Notes: generated from the letters alone by a model not told the origin. A stretch of DNA of 43,753 nt from Pseudomonadota bacterium (GCA_023423975.1 JAFAEO010000046.1:1-43753); one strand, 5' to 3'; shown: positions 7,220 to 16,323, numbered from the stretch's first letter. Translations and numbers: made by a program.

Positions 7220-9376
7220 TTACAACTGTGATATTTCTCGCAGACGAACAACGGCATCAACCGCTACAACACCGTCTTTTCGCACAAACAGCGGGTTGAT
7301 CTCAGCTTCGGTCACCGGTTGAGAATCGATCAGCGCCAGTCTGGAGATGGCAACAATGGCACGGGCCAGGGCGTTGCAATCGCCTTCGGGCAACTGCCGG
7401 TAGCCACGAATCAATTGTGTATGTTTCACTTCATGGATCATCTGCCAGGCCACTTGCTCCGACACCGGCGCCAGGCGCAGGGAAAAATCTGGTTTAAGTT
7501 CAGCCGTGATGCCGCCGGCGCCAAGCATTACGGTCGGACCAACCAGCGGGTCGTGCCGATAGCCCAGCATCAGTTCGATCAGGCGATCTTCCATTTTCTG
7601 TACCATATAGCCGTCAATCACAGCTTGCGGGCAATGAGTCTTGACCTGATCCGCCATCGTGTTCAGCACAGCAACCAAGGATTCGTCCGAATCAATGCCA
7701 ACCTTGACGCCGCCGGCTTCGGTTTTATGAAGAATGTCCCGCGAAACAACCTTAAGCACCACCGGATAGTCAATTGAATGGTCTGCGGCATACGGCTGCA
7801 CCATGGCGGAAGAAACCACATCAATGCCCAGCGCGCTAAAGACCGACATGGCCTCGGGCTCGCTCAAGTTGCCACCAGCCGGGCAGCTATCAGGTAATGC
7901 CACTGGCGGCAATGGCTCTGTCTGGCGCTGCCCCACCGGCACGAAAAATGCCGCCAATGCATCGGCACACGATTCTGGAGTACGAAAGGCCGCGACAGTG
8001 TTTTCTTGCAGCACCTGCAAAGAAGCCTGTGCTTCTGGCGACAGGAACGCCACCAATGGTTTGCTGTTACCGTGCTCGGTTGCCACTGCATTCAGTATGG
8101 GCTGGACCGCATATTGCGGATGAAATTGCGCCGAAGAGCCAGCGATGCATAACACCGCGTCGCACCAGTCGGTCTGCATGATTTCGGTCAGCAAGTCCTG
8201 GTACTGTTCACTGCTTGCCGCCAGGGTCAGGTCTATGACCGGCGTCTGGCGTATGTTCAGGCCTCGTGAGGCCATATGCGAAATGAATTGTGCAGGTGGT
8301 GCAACCGCTACGAATCCGCGCAGACCCAGGTTATCTACCACGGTTGCCGCGCCCCCACCGGTGGTGGTGATGACCGCCACACGCGCCGGCTTATCGCGCC
8401 AGGCCTGTGGCCGCAGATGTGCATAGCGCGCGGCCAGCGGCGCGATTTCAAAAAGGGCCTCCAGCATATGGACGCGTATGACGCTATGCGCCCGAAAATA
8501 AGCGTCCATGGCGGCGTCATTGCCGGCAATGGCACCGGTGTGCGATTGCGACAATGCATCTCCTTGCTCCGAGCGCCCCAGCTTGTATGCAATCACCGGC
8601 TTGCCAGCGCTGCGCGCCCGTTCCAGCGCGCCGCTTAATGTGTTCACATCCCTTAGGGTTTCCAGAAACAGCAGTATCACGCGGGTCGCATCGTCGTCCA
8701 CCATGGCATCCAGTATTTCACCAACGGAAATATCGCTTTCATTGCCAACGGAGACCAGATGGGAAAATCCAAAACCGCGCGCTGCGGCGCGCGACATGAG
8801 CGAGCCCATCATCGAGCCGCTTTGCGAAATAATGCCGATATCGCCCGCTGTCAGATTATCCATTTCGAACGCGGCATTAACAGAAATGACGCCACCGCTG
8901 TGAACGTTGGCCAGGCCAATACTATTGGGCCCCAGCACTCGTACACCCAGACGTCTTGCGGTCGCACACAGTTCCTGTTGCCTTTGGATGCCCTCATCAC
9001 CCGCTTCGGCAAAGCCGTCGGAGTAGATGGTAACCACGCCGATGCCTTTGCGGGCGCATTGCTCCACCACGTCGGTCACGCCGGCACTGTCAATCATCAC
9101 AAAGGCATGATCCACGTTATCGGGGAGCTGGTCGATGTTGCTCCAGGCTTTGACCCCATTGATCTGCGTGGCTGACGGATTGACCGGATAAATCGTGCCG
9201 GCAAAGCCGTGTTTCTGCATAAAACGCAAGGGCCTGGCGGTATTTTTTTTCTGATTGCTCGAGGCGCCAACGAGGGCGACCGACGCGGGGTTGAGCAAGG
9301 CCCTGTTAAAGGTCCGACGCTTCGAAGAACAAGCACTGCGCGGGTTTGGATCGTCATGTGTCATCATCATTACCAC
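7220..9376 (-). CDS. ADP-forming acetate/acyl-CoA synthetase family protein (CoA-binding + ATP-grasp)
   Basis: This 718-residue protein has the arrangement of ADP-forming acyl-CoA synthetases and of the related Pat/YfiQ core. An N-terminal CoA-binding Rossmann domain contains SVALVGASSNQKK and GTIYPVNP. Succinyl-CoA-ligase-like domains follow, with GPNSIGLAN, SQSGSMMG and SVGNESD. A C-terminal ATP-grasp domain comes last (about 490-715: YPVVLKVVSRDILHKTEAGGVKVGI, EAEINPLFV). It would activate a carboxylic acid to its CoA ester, or run the reverse reaction with ATP gain. The first possible start is a GTG at 9376; an ATG run follows within five codons and the true start is uncertain by a few residues. 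It lies between the acyl-CoA dehydrogenase and MmgE/PrpD genes, suggesting one operon. Confidence 0.93.
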   Translation of the reverse strand: MVMMMTHDDPNPRSACSSKRRTFNRALLNPASVALVGASSNQKKNTARPLRFMQKHGFAGTIYPVNPSATQINGVKAWSNIDQLPDNVDHAFVMIDSAGVTDVVEQCARKGIGVVTIYSDGFAEAGDEGIQRQQELCATARRLGVRVLGPNSIGLANVHSGGVISVNAAFEMDNLTAGDIGIISQSGSMMGSLMSRAAARGFGFSHLVSVGNESDISVGEILDAMVDDDATRVILLFLETLRDVNTLSGALERARSAGKPVIAYKLGRSEQGDALSQSHTGAIAGNDAAMDAYFRAHSVIRVHMLEALFEIAPLAARYAHLRPQAWRDKPARVAVITTTGGGAATVVDNLGLRGFVAVAPPAQFISHMASRGLNIRQTPVIDLTLAASSEQYQDLLTEIMQTDWCDAVLCIAGSSAQFHPQYAVQPILNAVATEHGNSKPLVAFLSPEAQASLQVLQENTVAAFRTPESCADALAAFFVPVGQRQTEPLPPVALPDSCPAGGNLSEPEAMSVFSALGIDVVSSAMVQPYAADHSIDYPVVLKVVSRDILHKTEAGGVKVGIDSDESLVAVLNTMADQVKTHCPQAVIDGYMVQKMEDRLIELMLGYRHDPLVGPTVMLGAGGITAELKPDFSLRLAPVSEQVAWQMIHEVKHTQLIRGYRQLPEGDCNALARAIVAISRLALIDSQPVTEAEINPLFVRKDGVVAVDAVVRLREISQL

Positions 9377-9409
9377 TACTTCATTATGAAATTTTTATTG
9401 TGTTCAGCA

Positions 9410-10753
9410 TCAGCCAAGCGACAGCTGCCGTACCTGCAAGGCTTCAAGCATCCAGACCTGCGATTTGAGTGCGGCCGCAACCTGGGCGCCCAGCACAGGC
9501 GTAACCAGCTCATCATATTTATCATTAAGTTCGTCATCATCTAGCGGACATTCTGGATCGCCCTTGCGATCCTGCGCGTAGTGTTCATGAGTCTGGCCAC
9601 TGTTCATCACAATTGTTACGCGAGAAGAGCGATGACGCGGGAACGCGGCGGTGAGCGCCTCATCTGCAGTCAAAGAGATTTTTTTCATCAAAACGCGCGT
9701 GTCCGTGTCTGTAAGTCGCTCTGTATCGAAGGCGTTCAGCCTGACCGAGCCGTGGCGCAGTGCATGGGCAACCACATAGGGCAAGCTGAATTTGCCTTCA
9801 AATGCCGTCAGCGGATCTGCATTGCCCGTCACGTTGATCGCCGTTTGATAGGTTGCAACGTGGATAGACGCGATGTCATCCGGCCGGATCCCATGTTCCT
9901 GCTGCAGCGCGAGTGCGGCATCGATGGAAGCAAAGGTATGGCCGCAACAGCCATGGTTTTTCTGGGTAATGCGGGTGATGTTGTAGTCCACGCCCAGCCC
10001 GGCGGTCACCAGGGGAAGATCCAGCGTTCCGCCCAATGCCGCAGCAAAGCCGGCCTCACCTTCCAGGATGTCGGCCACACCGGTTACACCGGCCGCAGCG
10101 GCAGTACCTGCCCGTATGCCCACGGCGGCAGCGTGCCCGGCATGCAGCGCCTTGGTCATGGCGTCCGAGCGGAACGCCTGCTGCAAGCCGGCAGCAAACG
10201 TCGCTGCAGTAGCAATCGCATGTTGCATCACGGTCGGATTGCCAGGTGCATACAGTGCTGCCACGGCTGCGGCTGCGCCAATACTGCCGACCGTTCCCGT
10301 CGTATGAAAATAACGATAGTGCGCGGGTTGAATGGCGGCTGCCAGTCGGGTGGATATTTCATACCCCACCACAATTGCCGTCATAAACGCCAGTCCGTCA
10401 GCATCTCGCGTATCGGCGGCCGCCAGTGCTGCCGATATGACAGGGCAACCCGGATGATAGACACCATCTCGGAAAATATCATCGAATTCCACTGTATGCG
10501 ACACACTGCCGTTGATCCAGGCAGCAGTGGCCGGGAAAGCAGTGGTACCGAACCCGGGCAGGCGGGCAAAACCAACACCGGTTTCATCCGCATGCGCCTG
10601 AAGCAGTTCTACACCCGGGGAGATGCGTGTACCGGGATACAGCGCGGCCAGCCAGTCAAGCACCGCGCGTTTCGTATGATGAAGCACCGGTTCGGTCAGC
10701 GTGCGCTCACCGCTTTCCCGGGCCCCGTATTGAGCAAGTTCATGTATAAGCAT
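9410..10753 (-). CDS. MmgE/PrpD family protein (2-methylcitrate dehydratase-like)
   Basis: This is a 447-residue MmgE/PrpD-family protein. The family includes 2-methylcitrate dehydratase and cis-aconitate decarboxylase-related enzymes, acting on tricarboxylic or branched dicarboxylic acids. Visible family features are the all-helical first half with VLDWLAALYPGTR, AAWINGSVSHTVEFDD, AAAVAALYAPG, and the HAGHAAAVGIRAGTAAAAG segment, followed by KNHGCCGHTFASIDAAL. The gene heads the leftward group of catabolic genes, with a 493-nt region to the divergent second Bug gene. The exact substrate is not predictable; fusion or truncation is not seen. Confidence 0.92.
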   Translation of the reverse strand: MLIHELAQYGARESGERTLTEPVLHHTKRAVLDWLAALYPGTRISPGVELLQAHADETGVGFARLPGFGTTAFPATAAWINGSVSHTVEFDDIFRDGVYHPGCPVISAALAAADTRDADGLAFMTAIVVGYEISTRLAAAIQPAHYRYFHTTGTVGSIGAAAAVAALYAPGNPTVMQHAIATAATFAAGLQQAFRSDAMTKALHAGHAAAVGIRAGTAAAAGVTGVADILEGEAGFAAALGGTLDLPLVTAGLGVDYNITRITQKNHGCCGHTFASIDAALALQQEHGIRPDDIASIHVATYQTAINVTGNADPLTAFEGKFSLPYVVAHALRHGSVRLNAFDTERLTDTDTRVLMKKISLTADEALTAAFPRHRSSRVTIVMNSGQTHEHYAQDRKGDPECPLDDDELNDKYDELVTPVLGAQVAAALKSQVWMLEALQVRQLSLG

Positions 10754-11246
10754 AGATCGCTTTGAATGTGAAGACCGCCTTGCGGCAGCAAACCAATGTA
10801 AGCATTCATTCTAGGCAAGCCCCGCCACCGGGCTTTGAAAGTTTGAGAACGCTGCTATCTCGTACTGTGCAAGCAGCCGCACGGCTTCAAGCTGCAGGGC
10901 TAGAATCCTGCGCGGTCGGTGGTGTTCACCCTTGCGTTTTCGATTGTGATTGGAATCGACCGGACGCCGCCGGCTGCAGCGTTGTCTCAGAGCGCCTGAG
11001 CTGTGCCGCCGGTGCATCCGGCTCAGTGCGCGGCGAGGGGCCAGCGCCCTGCCATCACCAAAGGTGATGTTGTCCATGACTGTTGGTAGCTTACGCAGAC
11101 GCAAAATCCGGCTTAGACTTCAACCGAAGCTATTACAGGTGGTCATGATGTTGCAATCGGCGCCTTTCCTGTATGGCACCAGGATTCAATTACAAAATAA
11201 ACACAATGGTGATTACGCCATGATCACCGACACGGAGACAAACTTT
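10754..11246. promoter_or_regulatory. Divergent intergenic region between MmgE/PrpD and Bug genes
   Basis: This 493-nt region separates two divergently read arms of the catabolic cluster and should hold both promoters. I recognise no gene in it: short frames on both strands lack family features. A perfect inverted repeat with 7-bp arms and a three-base centre lies at 11053-11069 (CATCACC AAA GGTGATG). It could be a regulator site or a small RNA hairpin. A GGAGA ribosome site at 11234-11238 serves the plus-strand gene. Confidence 0.5.
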
Positions 11247-12200
11247 ATGCGTCTGAGCCCTTCTCTTTTCCTGCTGACCTGCGCGGTTGCGCTCGGGCTT
11301 GCGCCTGCTGCCCATGCTGAAGTCAGTTTTTCCGAACGCCCCATTCGACTGATTGTGCCCAGTTCACCCGGCTCTGGGCTGGATAATCTGGCCCGCACCT
11401 TTGCGCCCAGCTTGGGCCAGGCCCTGAAGCAATCTGTCGTGGTGGAAAACCTGGCCGGCGCATCCAACATATCCGGTACCCGCGAACTGGTTCGCGCCAA
11501 ACCCGATGGATACACCCTGGAGCTAATCTCCTCGAACCATGCGGTCAATCCAAGCCTGCACAAGAACCTGCCCTATGATTCGGTGAAGGATATTACTCCG
11601 GTATCCAATCTGGTTACCTCGCCATTGGTGATCGCCGTACCCAATAGCTCGCCCTACAAAACCCTGGGCGAGCTGATTGCTGCGGCCAGGAAAGAACCCA
11701 AACGCCTCAATTACGGATCGGCCGGTGTCGGCACGGCCCTGCATCTGGCCGGTGTACTTTTCGAGAAGCGTGCGGGTGTGCAAATGACCCATATTCCCTA
11801 TAAGGGCGGTAACACAATTGTGAATGATCTGGTCTCAAACCAGATCCAGGTCGCCTTTCTGGCCGTGGCCAGCGTTTCGGAACAAATCAAGGGTGGCATG
11901 CTGCGCGGTCTGGCGGTCACTTCTTCCAAACGAAGCCAGATCCTGCCCGACCTGCCCACATTAATTGAAGCAGGGGTTGCAGACTATGTTTACGAACCCT
12001 GGCTTGGCATGATCGCTCCGGCCAGCCTGCCCGATGACATTCGCGATAAGCTGCAGGCCACCGTCAAGGATGTGTTTGCCACAGCAGAGGTCAAAGACAA
12101 GCTCGAACGCCTTGGCTTCAATATTGTTGTCTCGGATCCTCAAACGTTTGGCAAAACCATTCAAAAAGACATCGACGAGAGCGCAGCGCTGCTCAAATAA
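11247..12200 (+). CDS. Bug/TctC-family periplasmic solute-binding protein (2)
   Basis: This is a second extracytoplasmic receptor of the TctC/Bug family, 317 residues from ATG 11247. That start is preferred because GGAGA lies eight bases upstream and it gives a clean signal peptide ending around APAAHA. An ATG nine codons earlier (11220) is possible. The mature chain shows RPIRLIVPSSPGSGLDNLAR, VVVENLAGASNISG, KPDGYTL, HIPYKGGNTIVND and APASLPDDI. It differs from the first Bug protein in the ligand-loop region (SPGSGLD in place of TAGGTTD), so the ligands probably differ. No TctAB permease genes are near. It heads the rightward catabolic arm. Confidence 0.94.
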   Translation: MRLSPSLFLLTCAVALGLAPAAHAEVSFSERPIRLIVPSSPGSGLDNLARTFAPSLGQALKQSVVVENLAGASNISGTRELVRAKPDGYTLELISSNHAVNPSLHKNLPYDSVKDITPVSNLVTSPLVIAVPNSSPYKTLGELIAAARKEPKRLNYGSAGVGTALHLAGVLFEKRAGVQMTHIPYKGGNTIVNDLVSNQIQVAFLAVASVSEQIKGGMLRGLAVTSSKRSQILPDLPTLIEAGVADYVYEPWLGMIAPASLPDDIRDKLQATVKDVFATAEVKDKLERLGFNIVVSDPQTFGKTIQKDIDESAALLK

Positions 12201-12323
12201 GGCAGTTAATACTTGGAGCAGGCCGGGTCGGTAAAATGGCCCTGCCGCGCTCCTGACGGCTTTATCAAGGTAGCCAGGTTGGTGGCTGCTGTGCCCTTGC
12301 ATGGTTTTTCACTATTTACTTAC

Positions 12324-13289
12324 ATGGCTACCGATGCTCTAATCCCGATCAAACCTGATTTTCGCGAGTTTGATTTGTGGTCCATTGATCCTACGTCCCT
12401 GTATCTGTTCATCGCCGTGTGTGAAACCGGCAGCATTGCCCGTGCCGGCGAGCGGGAGTTACTGTCTGCTGCTGCCGTCAGCAAGCGCATGGTAGAAATA
12501 GAAAGAAAAATTGGTGCACCGCTGTTGTTGCGCAGCCAGCGTGGCGTAACCCCTACGTCAGCCGGTCAGGTACTGCTAAAACACGCCCGCAGTATCATGG
12601 TGGATTATCGCAAGCTGCAAAGCGAGCTCAGTGAGCACGCCCAGGGCGTCAAGGGCCATGTGCGGCTGTTGTCCAACGTCTCGGCCATCATGGAATTTTT
12701 GCCGGCGGATCTGACCTCATTCCTGGAAGCCCACCCGAACATCCGGGTTGATCTCGAAGAACATTTCAGTAGTGATATTCCCAGGAAAATTGAAGAGGGC
12801 AATGCCGATATCGGCATTTGTCGCGATTTCGTCCCCACCGGCAATACCTGTGTAACGCCCTACCGCTACGACCATTTCGCGATCGTGGTCAACAAGGCGC
12901 ATCCGCTGGCCGACAAAAAATCGCTTTTATTCGAGCAAACGCTGGACTATCCGCAAATCGGCTTTTCCATGCAAACCTCCATGAACACGCTGATGTCGCA
13001 TATCGCGGGCCGTCAGGGCAAGACGCTGACCTATCGCACGCATGTCAGTTCCTTTGACGCGGCCTATCGACTGATTGAAGCCAACCTGGGCATTGCGGCG
13101 CTACCGCGCGAAGCCGTTGAGCGCTATGTCAGGCTCTATGATCTGGAGCTGATTCCGCTGGACGATCCATGGGCGCAGCGCAACTTCGTGCTATGTACCC
13201 GCGCCAACGAAGCGCTGTCGGGGTCGGCCCAGAAACTCTTTGACCATCTGCAGGCGCAGGCCTCCCGCGCTTTACCCGCCGGCACCTGA
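12324..13289 (+). CDS. LysR-family transcriptional regulator (2)
   Basis: This is a 321-residue LysR-type regulator from ATG 12324; the upstream extension of the frame shows no family similarity. The wHTH region reads LYLFIAVCETGSIARAG and AAVSKRMVEIERKIG. The effector domain carries FLPADL, DIGICRDF, KAHPLADKKSL and WAQRNFVL, a pattern shared with the LysR at 1895, so the two look paralogous. It lies 123 nt after the Bug gene and 111 nt before the HMG-CoA-lyase-like gene, on the same strand. Control of the lyase/CoA-transferase pair and perhaps of the divergent arm is likely but inferred. Confidence 0.93.
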   Translation: MATDALIPIKPDFREFDLWSIDPTSLYLFIAVCETGSIARAGERELLSAAAVSKRMVEIERKIGAPLLLRSQRGVTPTSAGQVLLKHARSIMVDYRKLQSELSEHAQGVKGHVRLLSNVSAIMEFLPADLTSFLEAHPNIRVDLEEHFSSDIPRKIEEGNADIGICRDFVPTGNTCVTPYRYDHFAIVVNKAHPLADKKSLLFEQTLDYPQIGFSMQTSMNTLMSHIAGRQGKTLTYRTHVSSFDAAYRLIEANLGIAALPREAVERYVRLYDLELIPLDDPWAQRNFVLCTRANEALSGSAQKLFDHLQAQASRALPAGT

Positions 13290-13400
13290 GGCGGGAAGCG
13301 CCCCCGCCATAACAAAACCCGATGGTGACCATGACCATCCGGGCATTACCGCAGACGGCATTTCGTCGTAGACTGTTTCCATCAATGTAAAGGAACTGTC

Positions 13401-14330
13401 ATGACAGATCATGTCCATATTCAGGAGGTCGGCTTGCGCGATGGCCTGCAAAGCATCGCCACCATCATGCCGACCGAAGCCAAGAAGCGCTGGATCAGCG
13501 CCGCATACGATGCCGGCCTGCGCCAGATCGAAGTGACCTCATTCGTGCCGCCCAAGCTATTGCCCCAGTTGGCCGACGCTGCGCAAATCGTGGACTATGC
13601 CCTGCAGTTTGACGGCCTGACCGTCACTGCGCTGGTGCCCAACCTGAAGGGCGCCGAAAACGCCCTTCAGGCCGGCGTACACCGCATCGTAGCCCCAATC
13701 TCTGTCAGCACCCAGCACAGCCTGGCAAATGTCCGCCGCAAGCCCATGGAGATGGTGCAAGAGTTCGGACGTATTCGTGAACTGATCGATACCCACGGTG
13801 CTCGCACGACGCTGATAGCGGGCCTGTCTACCGTGTTCGGTTGTACGCTGCAGGGTGAAGTGCCGGTAGATGACGTATGCAATGTCGTGCGCGGCAGTAT
13901 CGCAGCAGGCGCCGATACCGTGGCGCTTGCCGATACGACTGGACACGCAACCCCTGCGCAGGTGCAGCAGGTCATTGAAGCGGTACGAGGTGTAGCGGGC
14001 GAGCGTTTACGCAGCATGCATTTTCATGACACCCGTGGTATGGGCCTGGCCAATACGATTATCGCATTGCAAAACGGCATCAGGGAATTTGATGCCTCAC
14101 TGGCCGGCATCGGCGGCTGCCCGCATGCACCTGGCGCCACCGGCAATGTAGTTACCGAAGACCTGGTGTTCATGCTCGAATCGATGGGCTATCACACCGG
14201 TATTTCAGTTCAAAGCCTGCTGGCCTGCCGGCAAATCCTGTCGCAGGCTCTGCCGCAGGAACCCCTGTACGGCTTTATCAATCGGGCAGGTCTGCCCAAC
14301 ACATTCACGCAGCAAAGAGCAACACAATGA
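13401..14330 (+). CDS. Hydroxymethylglutaryl-CoA lyase family protein
   Basis: This 309-residue TIM-barrel lyase belongs to the HMGL-like family, which cleaves HMG-CoA to acetyl-CoA and acetoacetate, or related 3-hydroxyacyl-CoA esters. Key residues are visible. The N-terminal EVGLRDGLQ holds the catalytic Arg-Asp (R13, D14). The metal-binding HFHDT has H207 and H209. The signature GIGGCPHAPGATGN has the active Cys at 240. Length is normal. The gene overlaps the following CoA-transferase by four bases (ATGA), so the two are translationally coupled: the transferase would supply the CoA ester that the lyase splits. The acid concerned could be 3-hydroxy-3-methylglutarate or a relative; sequence does not decide. 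Confidence 0.94.
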   Translation: MTDHVHIQEVGLRDGLQSIATIMPTEAKKRWISAAYDAGLRQIEVTSFVPPKLLPQLADAAQIVDYALQFDGLTVTALVPNLKGAENALQAGVHRIVAPISVSTQHSLANVRRKPMEMVQEFGRIRELIDTHGARTTLIAGLSTVFGCTLQGEVPVDDVCNVVRGSIAAGADTVALADTTGHATPAQVQQVIEAVRGVAGERLRSMHFHDTRGMGLANTIIALQNGIREFDASLAGIGGCPHAPGATGNVVTEDLVFMLESMGYHTGISVQSLLACRQILSQALPQEPLYGFINRAGLPNTFTQQRATQ

Positions 14331-15523
14331 ATTCTGTCACATCACAAGCATTGCCCCTGGCCGGTATCCGCGTCGTTGAAATGTCCCATATGGTCATGGG
14401 CCCTACCTGCGGAATGATTCTGGCCGATCTGGGCGCTGAAGTCATCAAAGTGGAACCGCTTACCGGCGACAAAACCCGCGAACTGCTGGGTGCTGGCGCC
14501 GGTTTTTTCCGCACCTTCAACCGCAACAAGAAAAGTATTTCGGTTGACATAAAAGACCAGCAGGCCATTGATGCCGTCCTCAAGCTGGTTGATTCAGCAG
14601 ACGTTTTTGTCGAAAACTTCAAGCCCGGCCGCATGGCTTCATTGGGCCTTGACTATGACAGCCTGAAGGCGCGCAATCCCGGGCTTATTTATGTGTCGCA
14701 CAAGGGATTTTTGCAAGGCCCTTACGAGAAGCGTCTGGCCCTGGATGAAGTGGTGCAGATGATGGCCGGCCTGGCCTATATGACAGGCCCCGTTGGCCGA
14801 CCGCTGCGTGCCGGGACCTCTGTAAACGACATCATGGGCGGCATGTTCGGTGCGCTGGGTGTCCTGGCCGCGCTATTTCAGCGCAACAGCACCGGCCAGG
14901 GCAAAGAAATCCAGAGCGCGCTATTTGAAAACTGCGTGCTGCTCTCAGCCCAGCATATGCAGCAGTATGCGGTCACGGGTGTGGCAGCCAACCCCATGCC
15001 GGAACGCATCAGCGCCTGGGGCATCTATGACACTTTCGAATTGGCGGGCGGTCGCCTCATGTTTATCGCTGCAACGGGCGATGCGCCATGGAAGGAGCTG
15101 TGCGAGATTCTGCAGCGCCCGGATCTATATCTTGATCCGCGCCTGAAAACAAATAATGATCGCGTGCTCGCGCGTGACTGGCTGATTCCTGAGCTGGGCG
15201 CAACGCTCAAAGGTTTGGAAGCCGAGTCGCTCGCGCCCATATTTGAAGCCCGGCAAATCCCGTTTGCCTACATCACCAAGCCTGAAGAACTGTTCGATGA
15301 TCCACACCTTCAGCAAAGCGGTGGCCTGGGCCGCCAGGTACTGGAAGACGGTTCGGAAACGCCCATGCCCCTGTTGCCGATCAGCATGGACGGCCAGCGT
15401 CTGCAGCCACGGCAGCCCATCGCACGTATTGGTGAACACACCGAGAGCGTCTTGCGTGATCTGGGTTATGAAGCCGCCGAGATTGCCCGCCTGGCGGCAG
15501 CCGGGGTGCTGAAGGTAGCGTAA
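14327..15523 (+). CDS. Family III CoA-transferase (CaiB/BaiF)
   Basis: This 398-residue CaiB/BaiF-family enzyme transfers CoA between carboxylic acids. The family opening is seen in LAGIRVVEMSHMVMGPTCG, followed by LGAEVIKVEP, ADVFVENFKPGRMASLGLDY and the region around D168 in SVNDIMGGMFGALG. That Asp corresponds to the acid that forms the acyl anhydride intermediate in formyl-CoA transferase. The start codon overlaps the lyase stop, indicating a two-gene translational unit. The gene ends nine bases from the convergent TetR gene, leaving little room for a terminator. Donor and acceptor acids are unknown. Confidence 0.95.
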   Translation: MNSVTSQALPLAGIRVVEMSHMVMGPTCGMILADLGAEVIKVEPLTGDKTRELLGAGAGFFRTFNRNKKSISVDIKDQQAIDAVLKLVDSADVFVENFKPGRMASLGLDYDSLKARNPGLIYVSHKGFLQGPYEKRLALDEVVQMMAGLAYMTGPVGRPLRAGTSVNDIMGGMFGALGVLAALFQRNSTGQGKEIQSALFENCVLLSAQHMQQYAVTGVAANPMPERISAWGIYDTFELAGGRLMFIAATGDAPWKELCEILQRPDLYLDPRLKTNNDRVLARDWLIPELGATLKGLEAESLAPIFEARQIPFAYITKPEELFDDPHLQQSGGLGRQVLEDGSETPMPLLPISMDGQRLQPRQPIARIGEHTESVLRDLGYEAAEIARLAAAGVLKVA

Positions 15524-15532
15524 TAAATTACG

Positions 15533-16246
15533 CTACGGGCCTGGATCGCCCGCCTGCTGCGCGATCGCCTGCAAGCCGGCCAACGTAAATGTATGCATGT
15601 GACGAGCCATATCCTCGACGCTATGCGAATACAACGGCTGTATCGGGGTGGCAATACGCCGGTCCAGAATCAGCAGCATGATAACCGGCCCGATGACGCT
15701 TAACACGGAGCGCAGCAACTGCGGATCGGCTACCTGCATGCCGGTCAGTTCCATAATGACATCGCGCAGCACTTCGAACTTGGGCAGCGTGTCTTCTTCC
15801 ATAATTTGCGACAACAAGGGTGAAGGCGCCAGCAATTCTCGCGCCCACAAGCGAATATGCCAGCTTTTGGCATCATAGGTTGCGCGCAACAGCCCTTCGA
15901 TCAGCAAGTAGAGTTTGTCAGAAGGCGGCGCCGCACTATGGCCGATCTGCCTCACAAAATCCAGGCTCATAACTTCACGATGCACTTCCTTGAGCAGGAC
16001 CAGGTACAAGCCATCACGACTGCCAAAATGATAATTCACAGCTGCCATATTAACGCCGGCGGCCTCGCAGATTGCCTTGCTGGTTGTATCGGCATAGCCG
16101 CGTTCGGCAAACAGGGCACCGGCCTGCGCAACAATATGTCGTACCGTCGCATCGCCGTCGCTACGGCTGGCGCGACCGCTGCGAATATTGGAAGTGGCAG
16201 GGGCCGATTCCAGACTTGTGCTACGGGAGCTTGTTTTTGCAATCAT
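15533..16246 (-). CDS. cecR: TetR-family regulator, CecR-like
   Basis: This is a 237-residue TetR-type repressor from ATG 16246. The HTH reads ALFAERGYADTTSKAICEAAG and the recognition part is VNMAAVNYHFGSRDGLYLVLL. The long C-terminal helical domain resembles the one found in CecR (YbiH). It is divergent from a complete ybhGFSR-type export operon, the same pairing of gene families as in E. coli, where CecR controls ybhGFSR. A perfect palindrome at 16302-16319 sits between the two genes. The extension upstream to 16285 is unlikely because it adds hydrophobic, non-family residues. The inducer is not known. The symbol rests on the family plus context and is less certain than the TetR assignment. 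Confidence 0.88.
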   Translation of the reverse strand: MIAKTSSRSTSLESAPATSNIRSGRASRSDGDATVRHIVAQAGALFAERGYADTTSKAICEAAGVNMAAVNYHFGSRDGLYLVLLKEVHREVMSLDFVRQIGHSAAPPSDKLYLLIEGLLRATYDAKSWHIRLWARELLAPSPLLSQIMEEDTLPKFEVLRDVIMELTGMQVADPQLLRSVLSVIGPVIMLLILDRRIATPIQPLYSHSVEDMARHMHTFTLAGLQAIAQQAGDPGP

Positions 16247-16293
16247 GATATCGCTAGTAAATATAACAACTGTGAAACATAACAATTGTGTTC

Positions 16294-16323
16294 TTTACAT
16301 ATAATTCAAATTTGAATTAGAAT
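16294..16323 (+). promoter_or_regulatory. Promoter of the export operon with an embedded palindromic operator
   Basis: A TTTACA box (16294-16299) and a TAGAAT box (16318-16323) are 18 nt apart. The spacer and the start of the -10 box are occupied by a perfect 18-bp palindrome at 16302-16319, TAATTCAAATTTGAATTA. A dimeric repressor bound there would block RNA polymerase directly. The divergent TetR gene is the obvious candidate for the binding protein. Confidence 0.65.

Noticed and set aside
9581..10765. Plus-strand open frame of 394 codons opposite the MmgE/PrpD gene
   Set aside because: It is entirely antisense to a clear family member; its peptide is Arg/Cys/His-rich with no motif, as expected of a shadow frame in GC-rich DNA.
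10811..11104. Remnant gene on the minus strand in the MmgE/Bug intergenic region
   Set aside because: The 97-codon frame shows no domain or motif, and the region is better explained as a divergent control region.
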